From: Brevibacillus_H sp049846925
GTDB taxonomy: Bacteria > Bacillota > Bacilli > Brevibacillales > Brevibacillaceae
Reading direction: 5' to 3'
Assembly: GCF_049846925.1 (NCBI RefSeq)
Contig: NZ_JBNCMT010000024.1
Span: forward strand, 1-64,000
Length of the DNA: 64,000 nt
Below the pieces are notes generated by a model. That model was not told the origin of the DNA. It did not search any database and worked only from the letters and a program-made list of their open reading frames with translations. Each line of letters opens with the position of its first letter. Positions within the stretch are counted from its first letter, which is position 1. Positions 43,631-51,655 of this stretch are shown here, piece by piece. The position numbers and the translations under genes were made by a program.

Positions 43631-45597
43631 GGCGTAACCACCTGTTGATGCCGCTCAAACCATGCTTGAAACATCAGAACAGCCCACAGATCATTGTGCC
43701 AATCTCTTTTCCCCTGAATATGTTCGGCCCACTTGGTACGAATGGGTTTTGGATCAAAAAAACCATCTCTTTGCAGTTTTCCCTCATCCAACAAATCTTC
43801 TGCCCATTCCCGCAGTGGCCCTCTCAACCATCTTCCAATCGGTACGGAAAATCCAGTCTTCGGTCGATTAATCAATTTCTCAGGGACGTATTTATATAAA
43901 ATTTGTCGTAAAATCCATTTCCCAATCCCTTCTCTGATTTTCATTTCAATCGGGAGACTCCACGCAAATTCAACAATTCGGTGATCCAAAAAGGGAGCTC
44001 TTGATTCCAGACTGACATTCATGCTCGCCCGGTCCACTTTTACGAGAATATGGTCGGGTAAATAGCTGATCAAATCCATTACCATCATTTTTTCGGAAGG
44101 ATTCGTCACTCGGACCCAATCTTGGTCATTAATGATTGCAGATTGTAATGGCTTGCTAGCTCCTTGCACAATTCCGTTACCATCCTTCCAGTTGGAAACA
44201 AGATTCACATAGATGGAATTCAGGGAGTCTTCTGTCAAAATCGCCGCCAGTTTCGTTACTTTTTCTCCAGGAAGGGTCACATTCCATGACAACGGAAGAA
44301 TGGGTGACAATTTGTTATACACCACGTTCCATAACTCCTGTGGTACCATTTTCATCCCGGCTGCTGTTGCATGACGTACGCCTTTGGGAATTCGATTCAC
44401 TTTTTCCCAGATTCGATTTCCCCACAAATGGCGATTATAGCCTCCAAACAATTCATCTCCGCCGTCCCCTGACAAACTGACCGTGACCGATTGACGAGCT
44501 AGCCTGGAAACTAAAAACGTAGGGATGATCGAGGTTGCCGAGAAAGGTTCATCGCTGATATGGGCAATATGTGGTATGACATCCATCAGTTCCTGATGAT
44601 TGATATACAGTTCCGTATGATCTGTTCTCAGATGTTCTACAATTCGTTTGGCAAAAATCGCTTCGTTATAATCCTCATCGGTAAAGCCAATGGTGAAAGT
44701 TTTGATTGGCTTCGAATGGAGGGATTGCATCATGGCGACAATGCTCGTTGAATCCACACCTCCTGAGAAAAAAGCACCGATGGGAACATCAGCGATCATT
44801 TGCTGACGTATCGATTGCTGCATCAACGCTTCCAACTGAAGAATTGCTTCGCCTTCATCTATTGTTTCAAGGCCAGCCTGGCGTTTCTCAAGAATTGAAT
44901 GAATACTCCAGTAGACGGTCGGTTCAGGTACTGTTTGATCGATGATTGATACTTGCAAATACGTTCCAGGCGGCAATTTTTTTATGTGCTGATAAATCGT
45001 TTGCGGACTCGGAACGTAATTGTAGCGAATATAGCTGGCAATCGCATCCCGATCAATCGTTCCTTTAAAGCCGGGGAAAACCTGAAATGCCTTGATCTCG
45101 GAAGCAAAGATGAAATTCTCTCCGACAAAACCGTAATAAAGTGGCTTTTCTCCCATGCGATCACGAATCAGTGTAAATGTTGCTTCTTTACGATCAAACA
45201 GGGCGATGGCAAACATGCCTACGAATCGTTGGATTGACTGGTCAATCCCCCATGCCTCAAAACAGGCCAAAATGATTTCTGTATCAGAATGCCCCTTGCG
45301 TTGGTAGCCCAAAGAGTCCAATTCACGGGCAAGCTGCTGATGATTATAAACTTCTCCGTTGTAGATCATGACGTACCGTCCGTTCTGGGAAACGATTGGT
45401 TGATGGCCATTGCTGGAAAGATCAATAATTGATAAGCGCCTGTGCCCCAGTCCAATCCCCAGGCTCTCATCGACCCAATATCCTTCTCCGTCTGGCCCAC
45501 GATAATTGATGGCGTCTGTCATCTGTTTCAGTACGGCAGTCAGACTACTATTTGAGAAGGTTTTGTTGTAATTCACGATCCCTGCGAAACCGCACAT
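43627..45597 (-). CDS. Asparagine synthase-like glutamine amidotransferase of the polysaccharide locus
   Basis: 656 aa, class II amidotransferase. Nucleophilic Cys2 (MCGFAGIV), glutaminase GHRRLSIIDLS and NGEVYNH, then the ATP-pyrophosphatase domain with FFSGGVDST near residue 255 and SLSGDGGDELFGGY near 370. In polysaccharide loci such enzymes (compare WbpS of Pseudomonas O-antigens) turn uronic acid carboxyls into amides rather than making asparagine. The uronate-making ugd and epimerase are in the same operon, which supports this. Confidence 0.9.
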   Translation of the reverse strand: MCGFAGIVNYNKTFSNSSLTAVLKQMTDAINYRGPDGEGYWVDESLGIGLGHRRLSIIDLSSNGHQPIVSQNGRYVMIYNGEVYNHQQLARELDSLGYQRKGHSDTEIILACFEAWGIDQSIQRFVGMFAIALFDRKEATFTLIRDRMGEKPLYYGFVGENFIFASEIKAFQVFPGFKGTIDRDAIASYIRYNYVPSPQTIYQHIKKLPPGTYLQVSIIDQTVPEPTVYWSIHSILEKRQAGLETIDEGEAILQLEALMQQSIRQQMIADVPIGAFFSGGVDSTSIVAMMQSLHSKPIKTFTIGFTDEDYNEAIFAKRIVEHLRTDHTELYINHQELMDVIPHIAHISDEPFSATSIIPTFLVSRLARQSVTVSLSGDGGDELFGGYNRHLWGNRIWEKVNRIPKGVRHATAAGMKMVPQELWNVVYNKLSPILPLSWNVTLPGEKVTKLAAILTEDSLNSIYVNLVSNWKDGNGIVQGASKPLQSAIINDQDWVRVTNPSEKMMVMDLISYLPDHILVKVDRASMNVSLESRAPFLDHRIVEFAWSLPIEMKIREGIGKWILRQILYKYVPEKLINRPKTGFSVPIGRWLRGPLREWAEDLLDEGKLQRDGFFDPKPIRTKWAEHIQGKRDWHNDLWAVLMFQAWFERHQQVVTP

Positions 45598-45609
45598 CTC
45601 GCCAACCCC

Positions 45610-47049
45610 TTATCCCGTATTCCTGCGTAGAGTGATCGTTCGCAACACTCTGTCTCTGACACCAGCTACATTCAGGAGCAATATTGATCCCCCATAGACG
45701 ATGATTCCGCAGATGATTTGCCCGACCAACCACCATAGTCCGATTTTTGTACTGATAGGCAGAATACTCAGGATCATGGCTAGCGAAGCGAGACATATTT
45801 TTCCTGCCTCACGAAACGGTATGGGCAGTGGCAGGATTCTATGCCCGAGATACCAACTGAGGATAGCAGCAACCAAATAGGCTACAAAAGTGGCTGCGGC
45901 ACACCCCATAATGCCCCATCGTGGAATCCAGAACAGATTCAGGCTAATCGTAAGCACAGCAGCAATTAAAACGGGCCAGATTTGTGGAAGTGTTTTTTGC
46001 CCCAGTTGAAAAGATAAATCAAAATAGAAGGTTTTTAAGCCTTGGAGAAAGGTTGATAAGGCAATCCACGGCATGATAGTAGTTGCGATCGGAGAATAGG
46101 TGTTGCCCAACAGTACAGTTGAAATGTTCGTAGCAAGGAGAATGATACCGAACGTAGCTGGAATGGAAATTAACAGGAGGAGAATGATATTTTGTTCAAG
46201 TCTTTGTTGTACCTGAATGGTTGAGTTTGCCTCCATTGCTTTTATGACCAAAGGAAATGCAGCAAGGTTGACAATCAACATCAATAAATACAAGCTTTGT
46301 TGTGTAATATCATCAGCAACAGCAAACATGCCTGTAGCCTCTGTACCCTGTAACCACCCCAGCAGAATTCGGTCAACGTTGTTAATAAGTGACCCCATGG
46401 CAGCAGTTACAATCAACGGCATTCCATAAGACAAGTATTGGGCTGCCAGACGCCGATCCCATTTCTTGATTCGTATTTCTCGCCAATACGGATTGGGAAA
46501 GATGAGTAGTGAAATGGATATCCCGACGATTAGGCCAAGCAAAATTCCTGTCGTTTGAAGTCCTGCAAAAATAAACAGGCAAGCAAATAACAGTGAAAGC
46601 GATACTTTCAAAAGAGATTGCCAGCCATACTGATTCGGCATAAGCTGTGATCGAAAGATTTCCTGATTCAATTCAGAAAGGGATAACAGCCAGAGTGTTG
46701 CCCCTCCAAGTAAGACCAGTTCCCCGTAATCAGCTAGACGAGTACTCGTCATCATTGCTGGAATGACCATCAAAGCAATGAGCATCATCACAATGATCGT
46801 CATAACAGCAAATGTACTCATTACGGTGCTACGATTTTCAGTGGTTGTACCTGGTATAAAACGGGCGACAGACATGTTGATCCACCGAAAGCCAAACGCT
46901 TGTGCCAACCACACAGAAGAAAGGACGATAGAAGCGATACCATATTCTTCGGGCGTTAATAAACGGGAGTAAATCAAAATGGCAGCAAAACTGACGACCC
47001 CCGTACCACCACGTGTAAGAAAATAGAGAATGGTGTGTTTAATCAGCAT
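45610..47049 (-). CDS. Wzx-type oligosaccharide flippase (MOP superfamily)
   Basis: 479 aa, 12-14 hydrophobic helices. Begins HTILYFLTRGGTGVVSFAAILIYSRLLTPEEYG, whose second half is the polysaccharide synthase family start. It moves undecaprenyl-pyrophosphate-linked repeat units to the outer leaflet. Start overlaps the aminotransferase end by 11 bases. Confidence 0.9.
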   Translation of the reverse strand: MLIKHTILYFLTRGGTGVVSFAAILIYSRLLTPEEYGIASIVLSSVWLAQAFGFRWINMSVARFIPGTTTENRSTVMSTFAVMTIIVMMLIALMVIPAMMTSTRLADYGELVLLGGATLWLLSLSELNQEIFRSQLMPNQYGWQSLLKVSLSLLFACLFIFAGLQTTGILLGLIVGISISLLIFPNPYWREIRIKKWDRRLAAQYLSYGMPLIVTAAMGSLINNVDRILLGWLQGTEATGMFAVADDITQQSLYLLMLIVNLAAFPLVIKAMEANSTIQVQQRLEQNIILLLLISIPATFGIILLATNISTVLLGNTYSPIATTIMPWIALSTFLQGLKTFYFDLSFQLGQKTLPQIWPVLIAAVLTISLNLFWIPRWGIMGCAAATFVAYLVAAILSWYLGHRILPLPIPFREAGKICLASLAMILSILPISTKIGLWWLVGQIICGIIVYGGSILLLNVAGVRDRVLRTITLRRNTG

Positions 47050-48199
47050 AAAAATTCTGATGATTACTAGTAATATGCAGAACCTGCTCTATGACATAAT
47101 CCACTTCTTCTTCCGTTAAACCAGGGTACAACGGAAGAGAAATAGCTGATTGGAATGCTTTCCATGACTCAGGATAATCCTCGATTTTGTATCCGAGGTT
47201 CCGGTAGTATGGATGACATGGAACCGGAATAAAATGAACACTCGTACCGACCCCTGCTTCCCGAAGTCTATCAATAAATTCATTGCGAGTTATGGTAAGC
47301 CTGTTTTCATTTAGCCGTATAACATACAAGTGCCATGCGTGACGATGCTCGGTGGAGTCATACGGTACGATCAATTCTTCCCGGTCACGGAAGGCTTCCG
47401 TATACCGATCAGCCCATTTTTTACGCAAAAATTGCATCTGCTCAAGCTTTCTCAATTGGGCCAACCCCAATGATGCTTGTATATCAGTCATATTATATTT
47501 ATAGCCGGGATATTCCACTTCGTAGTACCATGACCCCTTTTCTGAATAACGATTCCACGCATTCTTGCTCATTCCGTGCAAAGAGCGGATGCGAATTTTC
47601 TCCGCCAATTCCTCATCTGCGGTTGTAACTGCTCCCCCTTCTCCCATCGCCAGATTTTTGGTCGCATAGAAGCTAAAGCAGGTCAAGTGACCAATACTTC
47701 CTACCGGTTTCGCATTATACTTCGTGTAAACGGCATGTGCGGCATCTTCGATCACAAATAGCTTATATTGATCGGCTATTGCCATAATGCGATCCATTTC
47801 ACAAGGAAATCCGGCAAAATGTACGGGGATGATTGCTTTTGTTCGTTCCGTAATTCTCGATTCTATCTTCTCACAGTCTATGTTCAGCGTAACCGGATCA
47901 ATATCGACAAAAACAGGCGTAGCACCACAGTGGATAATGGAGTTTACCGTTGAAACGAAAGTATAAGGAGTCGTGATCACTTCATCTCCGGGACCGATTC
48001 CTGATGCTGACAAGGACAAGTAAAGTCCAGCAGTACACGAGTGCAAGCCGATTGCAAATGGGCTATCTACACTTCTGGCGAATTCAGCTTCGAATTCGAT
48101 CGTACGAGCCCCTCTACTGAGCCACTTAGAACGAATTGCTGCCGCTACTTCTTCAATTTCTTCTTCCCCGGTAAAAGGAAGGGAATAGGGAATTTTCAT
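47039..48199 (-). CDS. DegT/DnrJ/EryC1/StrS PLP-dependent sugar aminotransferase
   Basis: 386 aa from ATG 48199 (AAAGGG upstream). PLP-lysine motif FSFYATKNLAMGEGGAV near residue 185, VIEDAAHA near 155, and GDEVITTPYTFVSTVNSI near 75. It transfers an amino group from glutamate to a nucleotide-linked keto sugar, most likely the 4-keto-6-deoxy product of the CapD-type dehydratase (giving a bacillosamine/4-amino-quinovosamine type residue). First gene of the ten-gene minus operon. Confidence 0.92.
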   Translation of the reverse strand: MKIPYSLPFTGEEEIEEVAAAIRSKWLSRGARTIEFEAEFARSVDSPFAIGLHSCTAGLYLSLSASGIGPGDEVITTPYTFVSTVNSIIHCGATPVFVDIDPVTLNIDCEKIESRITERTKAIIPVHFAGFPCEMDRIMAIADQYKLFVIEDAAHAVYTKYNAKPVGSIGHLTCFSFYATKNLAMGEGGAVTTADEELAEKIRIRSLHGMSKNAWNRYSEKGSWYYEVEYPGYKYNMTDIQASLGLAQLRKLEQMQFLRKKWADRYTEAFRDREELIVPYDSTEHRHAWHLYVIRLNENRLTITRNEFIDRLREAGVGTSVHFIPVPCHPYYRNLGYKIEDYPESWKAFQSAISLPLYPGLTEEEVDYVIEQVLHITSNHQNFYAD

Positions 48200-48307
48200 T
48201 TGCAACAATCCCTTTCATCCGGAATCCATTTCATTTGGAACTACTAGTCAATGAGATATTTACACTTTATTCAGGCGATACTGTTTCATGTGGAGATAAT
48301 AAAAAAA

Positions 48308-48321
48308 ATGAAAAATTTCAT
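48308..48321. promoter_or_regulatory. Perfect 14-bp dyad in the divergent polysaccharide promoter region
   Basis: ATGAAAAATTTCAT is a perfect palindrome in the 204-bp A/T-rich gap between the aminotransferase (minus) and P-loop kinase (plus) genes. It is placed to control both arms of the locus, but its composition makes chance possible. I see no confident -35/-10 pair in this gap. Confidence 0.3.
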
Positions 48322-48403
48322 ATTTTATCAAGAGAGACAATATTGTATATGGCAAACACATGAAAGTCTGGGGTGAACAGACCAAGGAGTTGATCTTATC
48401 AAT

Positions 48404-49186
48404 ATGACAGATCAATCAGGTGTTCAAGGACTTGTAATTGAATTTCTTGGTTTACCCGGAGCTGGCAAAACGACGCTTACAACGAAGCTCACTCCACTCT
48501 TGCAGGAACTGGGAATTGCTATACATGAGCCTTCTTTCAAGCGTCGTAATGGGAAGTCGGGAAAGCGGATTCTTGTCAAACTTCATATGGTTATTACCGA
48601 ACTTATCTTTCATTTTCGATTTACCTTGCTCTCCATCTGTTATATCTTGATGTCCAAACAAACATCCTGGAGAGATACTTTTACCACCTGTTTCAATTGG
48701 CTGTTTTGTGCAGGGATCATTCGTCAGAACAGTCTGCACACAAAACCAATCCTGCTAGACCAAGGCATTTTCCAGGCATTATGGTCCATCCGTTATTCCT
48801 GTCTTTATGAACCTGTGTCTTTGGAACTTCTCTTAAATTCGTTGATTTGCATGCCATTTATCGTTGTTGTACTAAACACAGATCCAACAATCATTCGCAA
48901 ACGCTTGCACGAACGCCCCGGCTCATCCAGCAGGCTGGAGAAAAAACTGGAACAGGGAGACAATGTAGAATTAACATTTCAAAGAGCCATTACATCCTTC
49001 GAAAAAACAAAAGAAACGTTAAAAAAATGTGCGAAAATCAATCGGAATTTACTGATCATTGAAATCGGAGAAGAAGAGCTGGATCTGGATTTGAATGCAC
49101 TGACAATCTCTCAGGTAATTGAGCGGTTATATGCAAGTTCACCTTATGTAGAGGGGAGTATTCCAGATGGGCAAACGATTGTTTGA
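48404..49186 (+). CDS. P-loop kinase of the polysaccharide locus
   Basis: 260 aa. Walker A is EFLGLPGAGKTTLTTKL near residue 20; DQGIFQ near 125 resembles the DR/DQ motif of thymidylate-kinase-like folds; RLHERPGSSSRLEKKL near 165 looks like a lid with basic residues. A hydrophobic stretch (about 62-88) may sit on the membrane. It may phosphorylate a sugar or polyprenol, but I cannot name the substrate. It overlaps the phosphoglycosyl transferase gene by 20 bases. Confidence 0.75.
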   Translation: MTDQSGVQGLVIEFLGLPGAGKTTLTTKLTPLLQELGIAIHEPSFKRRNGKSGKRILVKLHMVITELIFHFRFTLLSICYILMSKQTSWRDTFTTCFNWLFCAGIIRQNSLHTKPILLDQGIFQALWSIRYSCLYEPVSLELLLNSLICMPFIVVVLNTDPTIIRKRLHERPGSSSRLEKKLEQGDNVELTFQRAITSFEKTKETLKKCAKINRNLLIIEIGEEELDLDLNALTISQVIERLYASSPYVEGSIPDGQTIV

Positions 49187-49850
49187 CCTCACATTTGCAA
49201 TCACGTTTCTGTTGATCTGCTCCCCCCTCTTTCTTTTTGCCCTTTTCGGGATTCGATTGACAAGCCCTGGTCCCATTTTCTACCTGGCAAAGCGTATCGG
49301 TTTCCAAGGTAACGTATTTACAATGTACAAATTCAGAACAATGCATCAAAAGCAAGCTGAGAACGCTAGCAAGCTTACGCTGAATAATGACCCGCGAATT
49401 TTTCCCTTTGGATCTTTATTGCGAAAAAGCAAGATTGATGAACTGCCACAATTCCTGCATATCCTTGGGGGGACGATGTCGGTTGTTGGTCCACGACCAG
49501 AGGACCCCGAGATTTATGCTCGCTACTTCAAGGAGTATCATCGGGAACTCTACTCCATAAAGCCTGGCTTGTTCAGTCCAGCGAGTATTTACGAATATAC
49601 GCACGGGTCAAAGTATCTGCACGATCATCAACTGGAGAAATCCTATGAAAACTATCTTGATATAAAAGTTGCCCTGGACCTCGTGTATATCAAAAACAGA
49701 ACTCTTTGGTATGATGTGCGATTATTGTTTCGTTGTGCATGGACAATTTTGCTTGTCCTGCTTGGCAAATCTCACTTTCCCGATCCTCCCGAGTTGAGAA
49801 TGATCGATATTGACAATCAGAAGCGGTTCCTGGAATCGATCAATGGATAA
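49167..49850 (+). CDS. Initiating phosphoglycosyl transferase (bacterial sugar transferase, WcaJ/PglC-like)
   Basis: 227 aa, small monotopic type. KRLFDLTFAITFLLICSPLF is the re-entrant helix; RIGFQGNVFTMYKFRTM, then RKSKIDELPQFLHIL and MSVVGPRPEDP are the full family signature, including the catalytic Asp-Glu pair of K-I-D-E-L-P. It transfers sugar-1-phosphate to undecaprenyl phosphate and starts each repeat. GAGGGGAG precedes the ATG. Its 3' end overlaps convergent nosD by 34 bases. Confidence 0.93.
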   Translation: MGKRLFDLTFAITFLLICSPLFLFALFGIRLTSPGPIFYLAKRIGFQGNVFTMYKFRTMHQKQAENASKLTLNNDPRIFPFGSLLRKSKIDELPQFLHILGGTMSVVGPRPEDPEIYARYFKEYHRELYSIKPGLFSPASIYEYTHGSKYLHDHQLEKSYENYLDIKVALDLVYIKNRTLWYDVRLLFRCAWTILLVLLGKSHFPDPPELRMIDIDNQKRFLESING

Positions 49851-51052
49851 TCGTCTTGAAACATGACATCTTGCTTTTGAGCCCATCGATTCATTTGTTC
49901 GTACATATGAATGGCTGGACTCTTTAAAAACAGATAGGTTAATTCATTTTCTTTGATTAAATGATAGAGTGATGATTGATATCTAATCGCATAATCCCCC
50001 ACCTTGTCCTGGTTGACATCAAGTAACGGGAAGCTGCTTCCCCAATAGTTGCCCTTCCCGTCTTCACTCCACGAATTTTTTGATTTCCCACCAATCGTGA
50101 GTACAGGTGTGATGTTATTTAGAAATCGATTCTGTACGAAAGTTTGATTGTTTGCGCTTGCCCACAATTCAATACCGATATGATTATTCATAAACTGATT
50201 ATCGATCACACGTCCGTTAAACGAGTTGTCAATATAGATTCCTCGCAGATTATGGAGGAACCGGTTTCCCCTTATTTGGATATCTTCTCCTTCCTGCATT
50301 AAGATACCAAACGCTTGACTTCCTTTATGAAGGGAAAAGTCATTCTGATTAAGCTGGATATGCTTGGAGACCATTATCGCTGCTCCGCCACTATTGTTGT
50401 GGAAGCGGTTTTGAGATATCCGGTTTTCATTTGAGTACATAAAATGCAAACCATATCTGGTTTTGGTTACATCATTTTGGTCAATCGTGTTATTGTCTGA
50501 AAAATACAAGTACATTCCGTCTCTTGTATCTCTGATGGCATTTTGTCTAATTTGATTGCCATGGGAGTAATACAGATGAATGCCGTTTCCCTGTCCTGCA
50601 ATTTCATTTCCGCCATGCCCTACTACCTGAATCCTTTCGATCTGATTATTGTTTGCCTTAAACAAGCTGATCCCATGAAAGGAATCGGTTATTGTCACAT
50701 CTCTTATCACATTGTTCGCAGCGCCAATCACACGAATGCCTGCATATTCCTCCATCGAATTTCGATCCATGCTTCCATGCTCGACACGTACATTTTGAAT
50801 GGTTACCCCGGATGATCTGATCGTGATGACATGATTTGTACGATCGCCACGAATTACTGTATTAGTTTTGCCTTGCAATGTGATTGGTTTTGTAATCACG
50901 ATATTTCCCTCGTACGTCTTTTCTTCCAACTGGATCACGCTTTTTTCAGGTGATCGATCAATGATTTGCTGCAAGGATTCTTCTCCTTGCACAATACCTG
51001 GACAACCTGTTACCAAAGCAAATCCCATCAGTAAGAAACAGAAGAATTTCAT
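49817..51052 (-). CDS. nosD: NosD, copper-site maturation protein of nitrous oxide reductase
   Basis: 411 aa. Secreted by a lipoprotein-like signal (FALVTGC). The body is a right-handed beta-helix with many NosD/CASH-type turns, e.g. GIRVIGAANNVIRDVTI, GMYLYFSDNNTIDQNDV and GIELWASANNQTF, and it ends with GNYWGSSFPLLDVNQDKVGDY, typical of NosD. It helps build the CuZ cluster of NosZ, normally with the ABC pair NosF/NosY; neither is in this window. It is transcribed away from nosZ. AAAGGGGG precedes the ATG. Confidence 0.9.
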   Translation of the reverse strand: MKFFCFLLMGFALVTGCPGIVQGEESLQQIIDRSPEKSVIQLEEKTYEGNIVITKPITLQGKTNTVIRGDRTNHVITIRSSGVTIQNVRVEHGSMDRNSMEEYAGIRVIGAANNVIRDVTITDSFHGISLFKANNNQIERIQVVGHGGNEIAGQGNGIHLYYSHGNQIRQNAIRDTRDGMYLYFSDNNTIDQNDVTKTRYGLHFMYSNENRISQNRFHNNSGGAAIMVSKHIQLNQNDFSLHKGSQAFGILMQEGEDIQIRGNRFLHNLRGIYIDNSFNGRVIDNQFMNNHIGIELWASANNQTFVQNRFLNNITPVLTIGGKSKNSWSEDGKGNYWGSSFPLLDVNQDKVGDYAIRYQSSLYHLIKENELTYLFLKSPAIHMYEQMNRWAQKQDVMFQDDYPLIDSRNRF

Positions 51053-51195
51053 AACGATCCCCCTTTGTACTTAGTATGGACAACCAGAACTGCCTTGCAT
51101 GCTATGTCTGCTGCATACTTTTCCGTATATTTTCCAAAGACCACGGGCAGAATTATACAGAAATTACGGTACTTGACGATAAGGGGGTTCTCATT

Positions 51196-51636
51196 TTGGG
51201 TTCCAGAAATAACTTTGTCCTCTTTTTATTAAGCTTTGTTATCGCTTTAGGCGGAGGGTATTTATATTTTAAACCTACTAATACTGGCAACGTTGCCCAG
51301 CCTCCAGCTCCTGCACAACCAGCACAGCCACAAACCCAGGAGCCATCAAAACCGGAGCAAACACCAGAAACAGCAGAGGAAGGACGAATTTTCGTTCAGC
51401 GTGGATGTATTTCTTGTCACAGTATTTCCGCGCTTAAAATTCAGGGAGGTGCAACAGGCCCTGACCTTTCGAAAGCATTCGAAAATGTGGAAGGCAAACA
51501 CGGAGTTCCTCTCGAGCAATTTTTAAGGAAACCTACTTCCGCAGTTATGTCAAGTGTGCTTGGATCCAATCCACTTACGGATGAAGAACTGAAAGCGATA
51601 CTTGCAGGACTGGAAGCAGCATCAAAACAGCCATAA
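51196..51636 (+). CDS. nosC: Membrane-anchored c-type cytochrome of the nos cluster (NosC-like)
   Basis: 146 aa from TTG 51196, eight bases after AAGGGGG. Residues about 5-27 are an uncleaved signal anchor, then a Pro/Gln/Ala-rich linker, and a cytochrome c domain with CISCH near residue 81 and a probable Met ligand in SAVMSSVLG. It sits on the outer face and most likely hands electrons to NosZ. nosZ follows 19 bases after the stop, as in Geobacillus nos operons. Confidence 0.87.
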   Translation: MGSRNNFVLFLLSFVIALGGGYLYFKPTNTGNVAQPPAPAQPAQPQTQEPSKPEQTPETAEEGRIFVQRGCISCHSISALKIQGGATGPDLSKAFENVEGKHGVPLEQFLRKPTSAVMSSVLGSNPLTDEELKAILAGLEAASKQP

Positions 51637-51655
51637 CATCTTGGGAGGTCACCTT

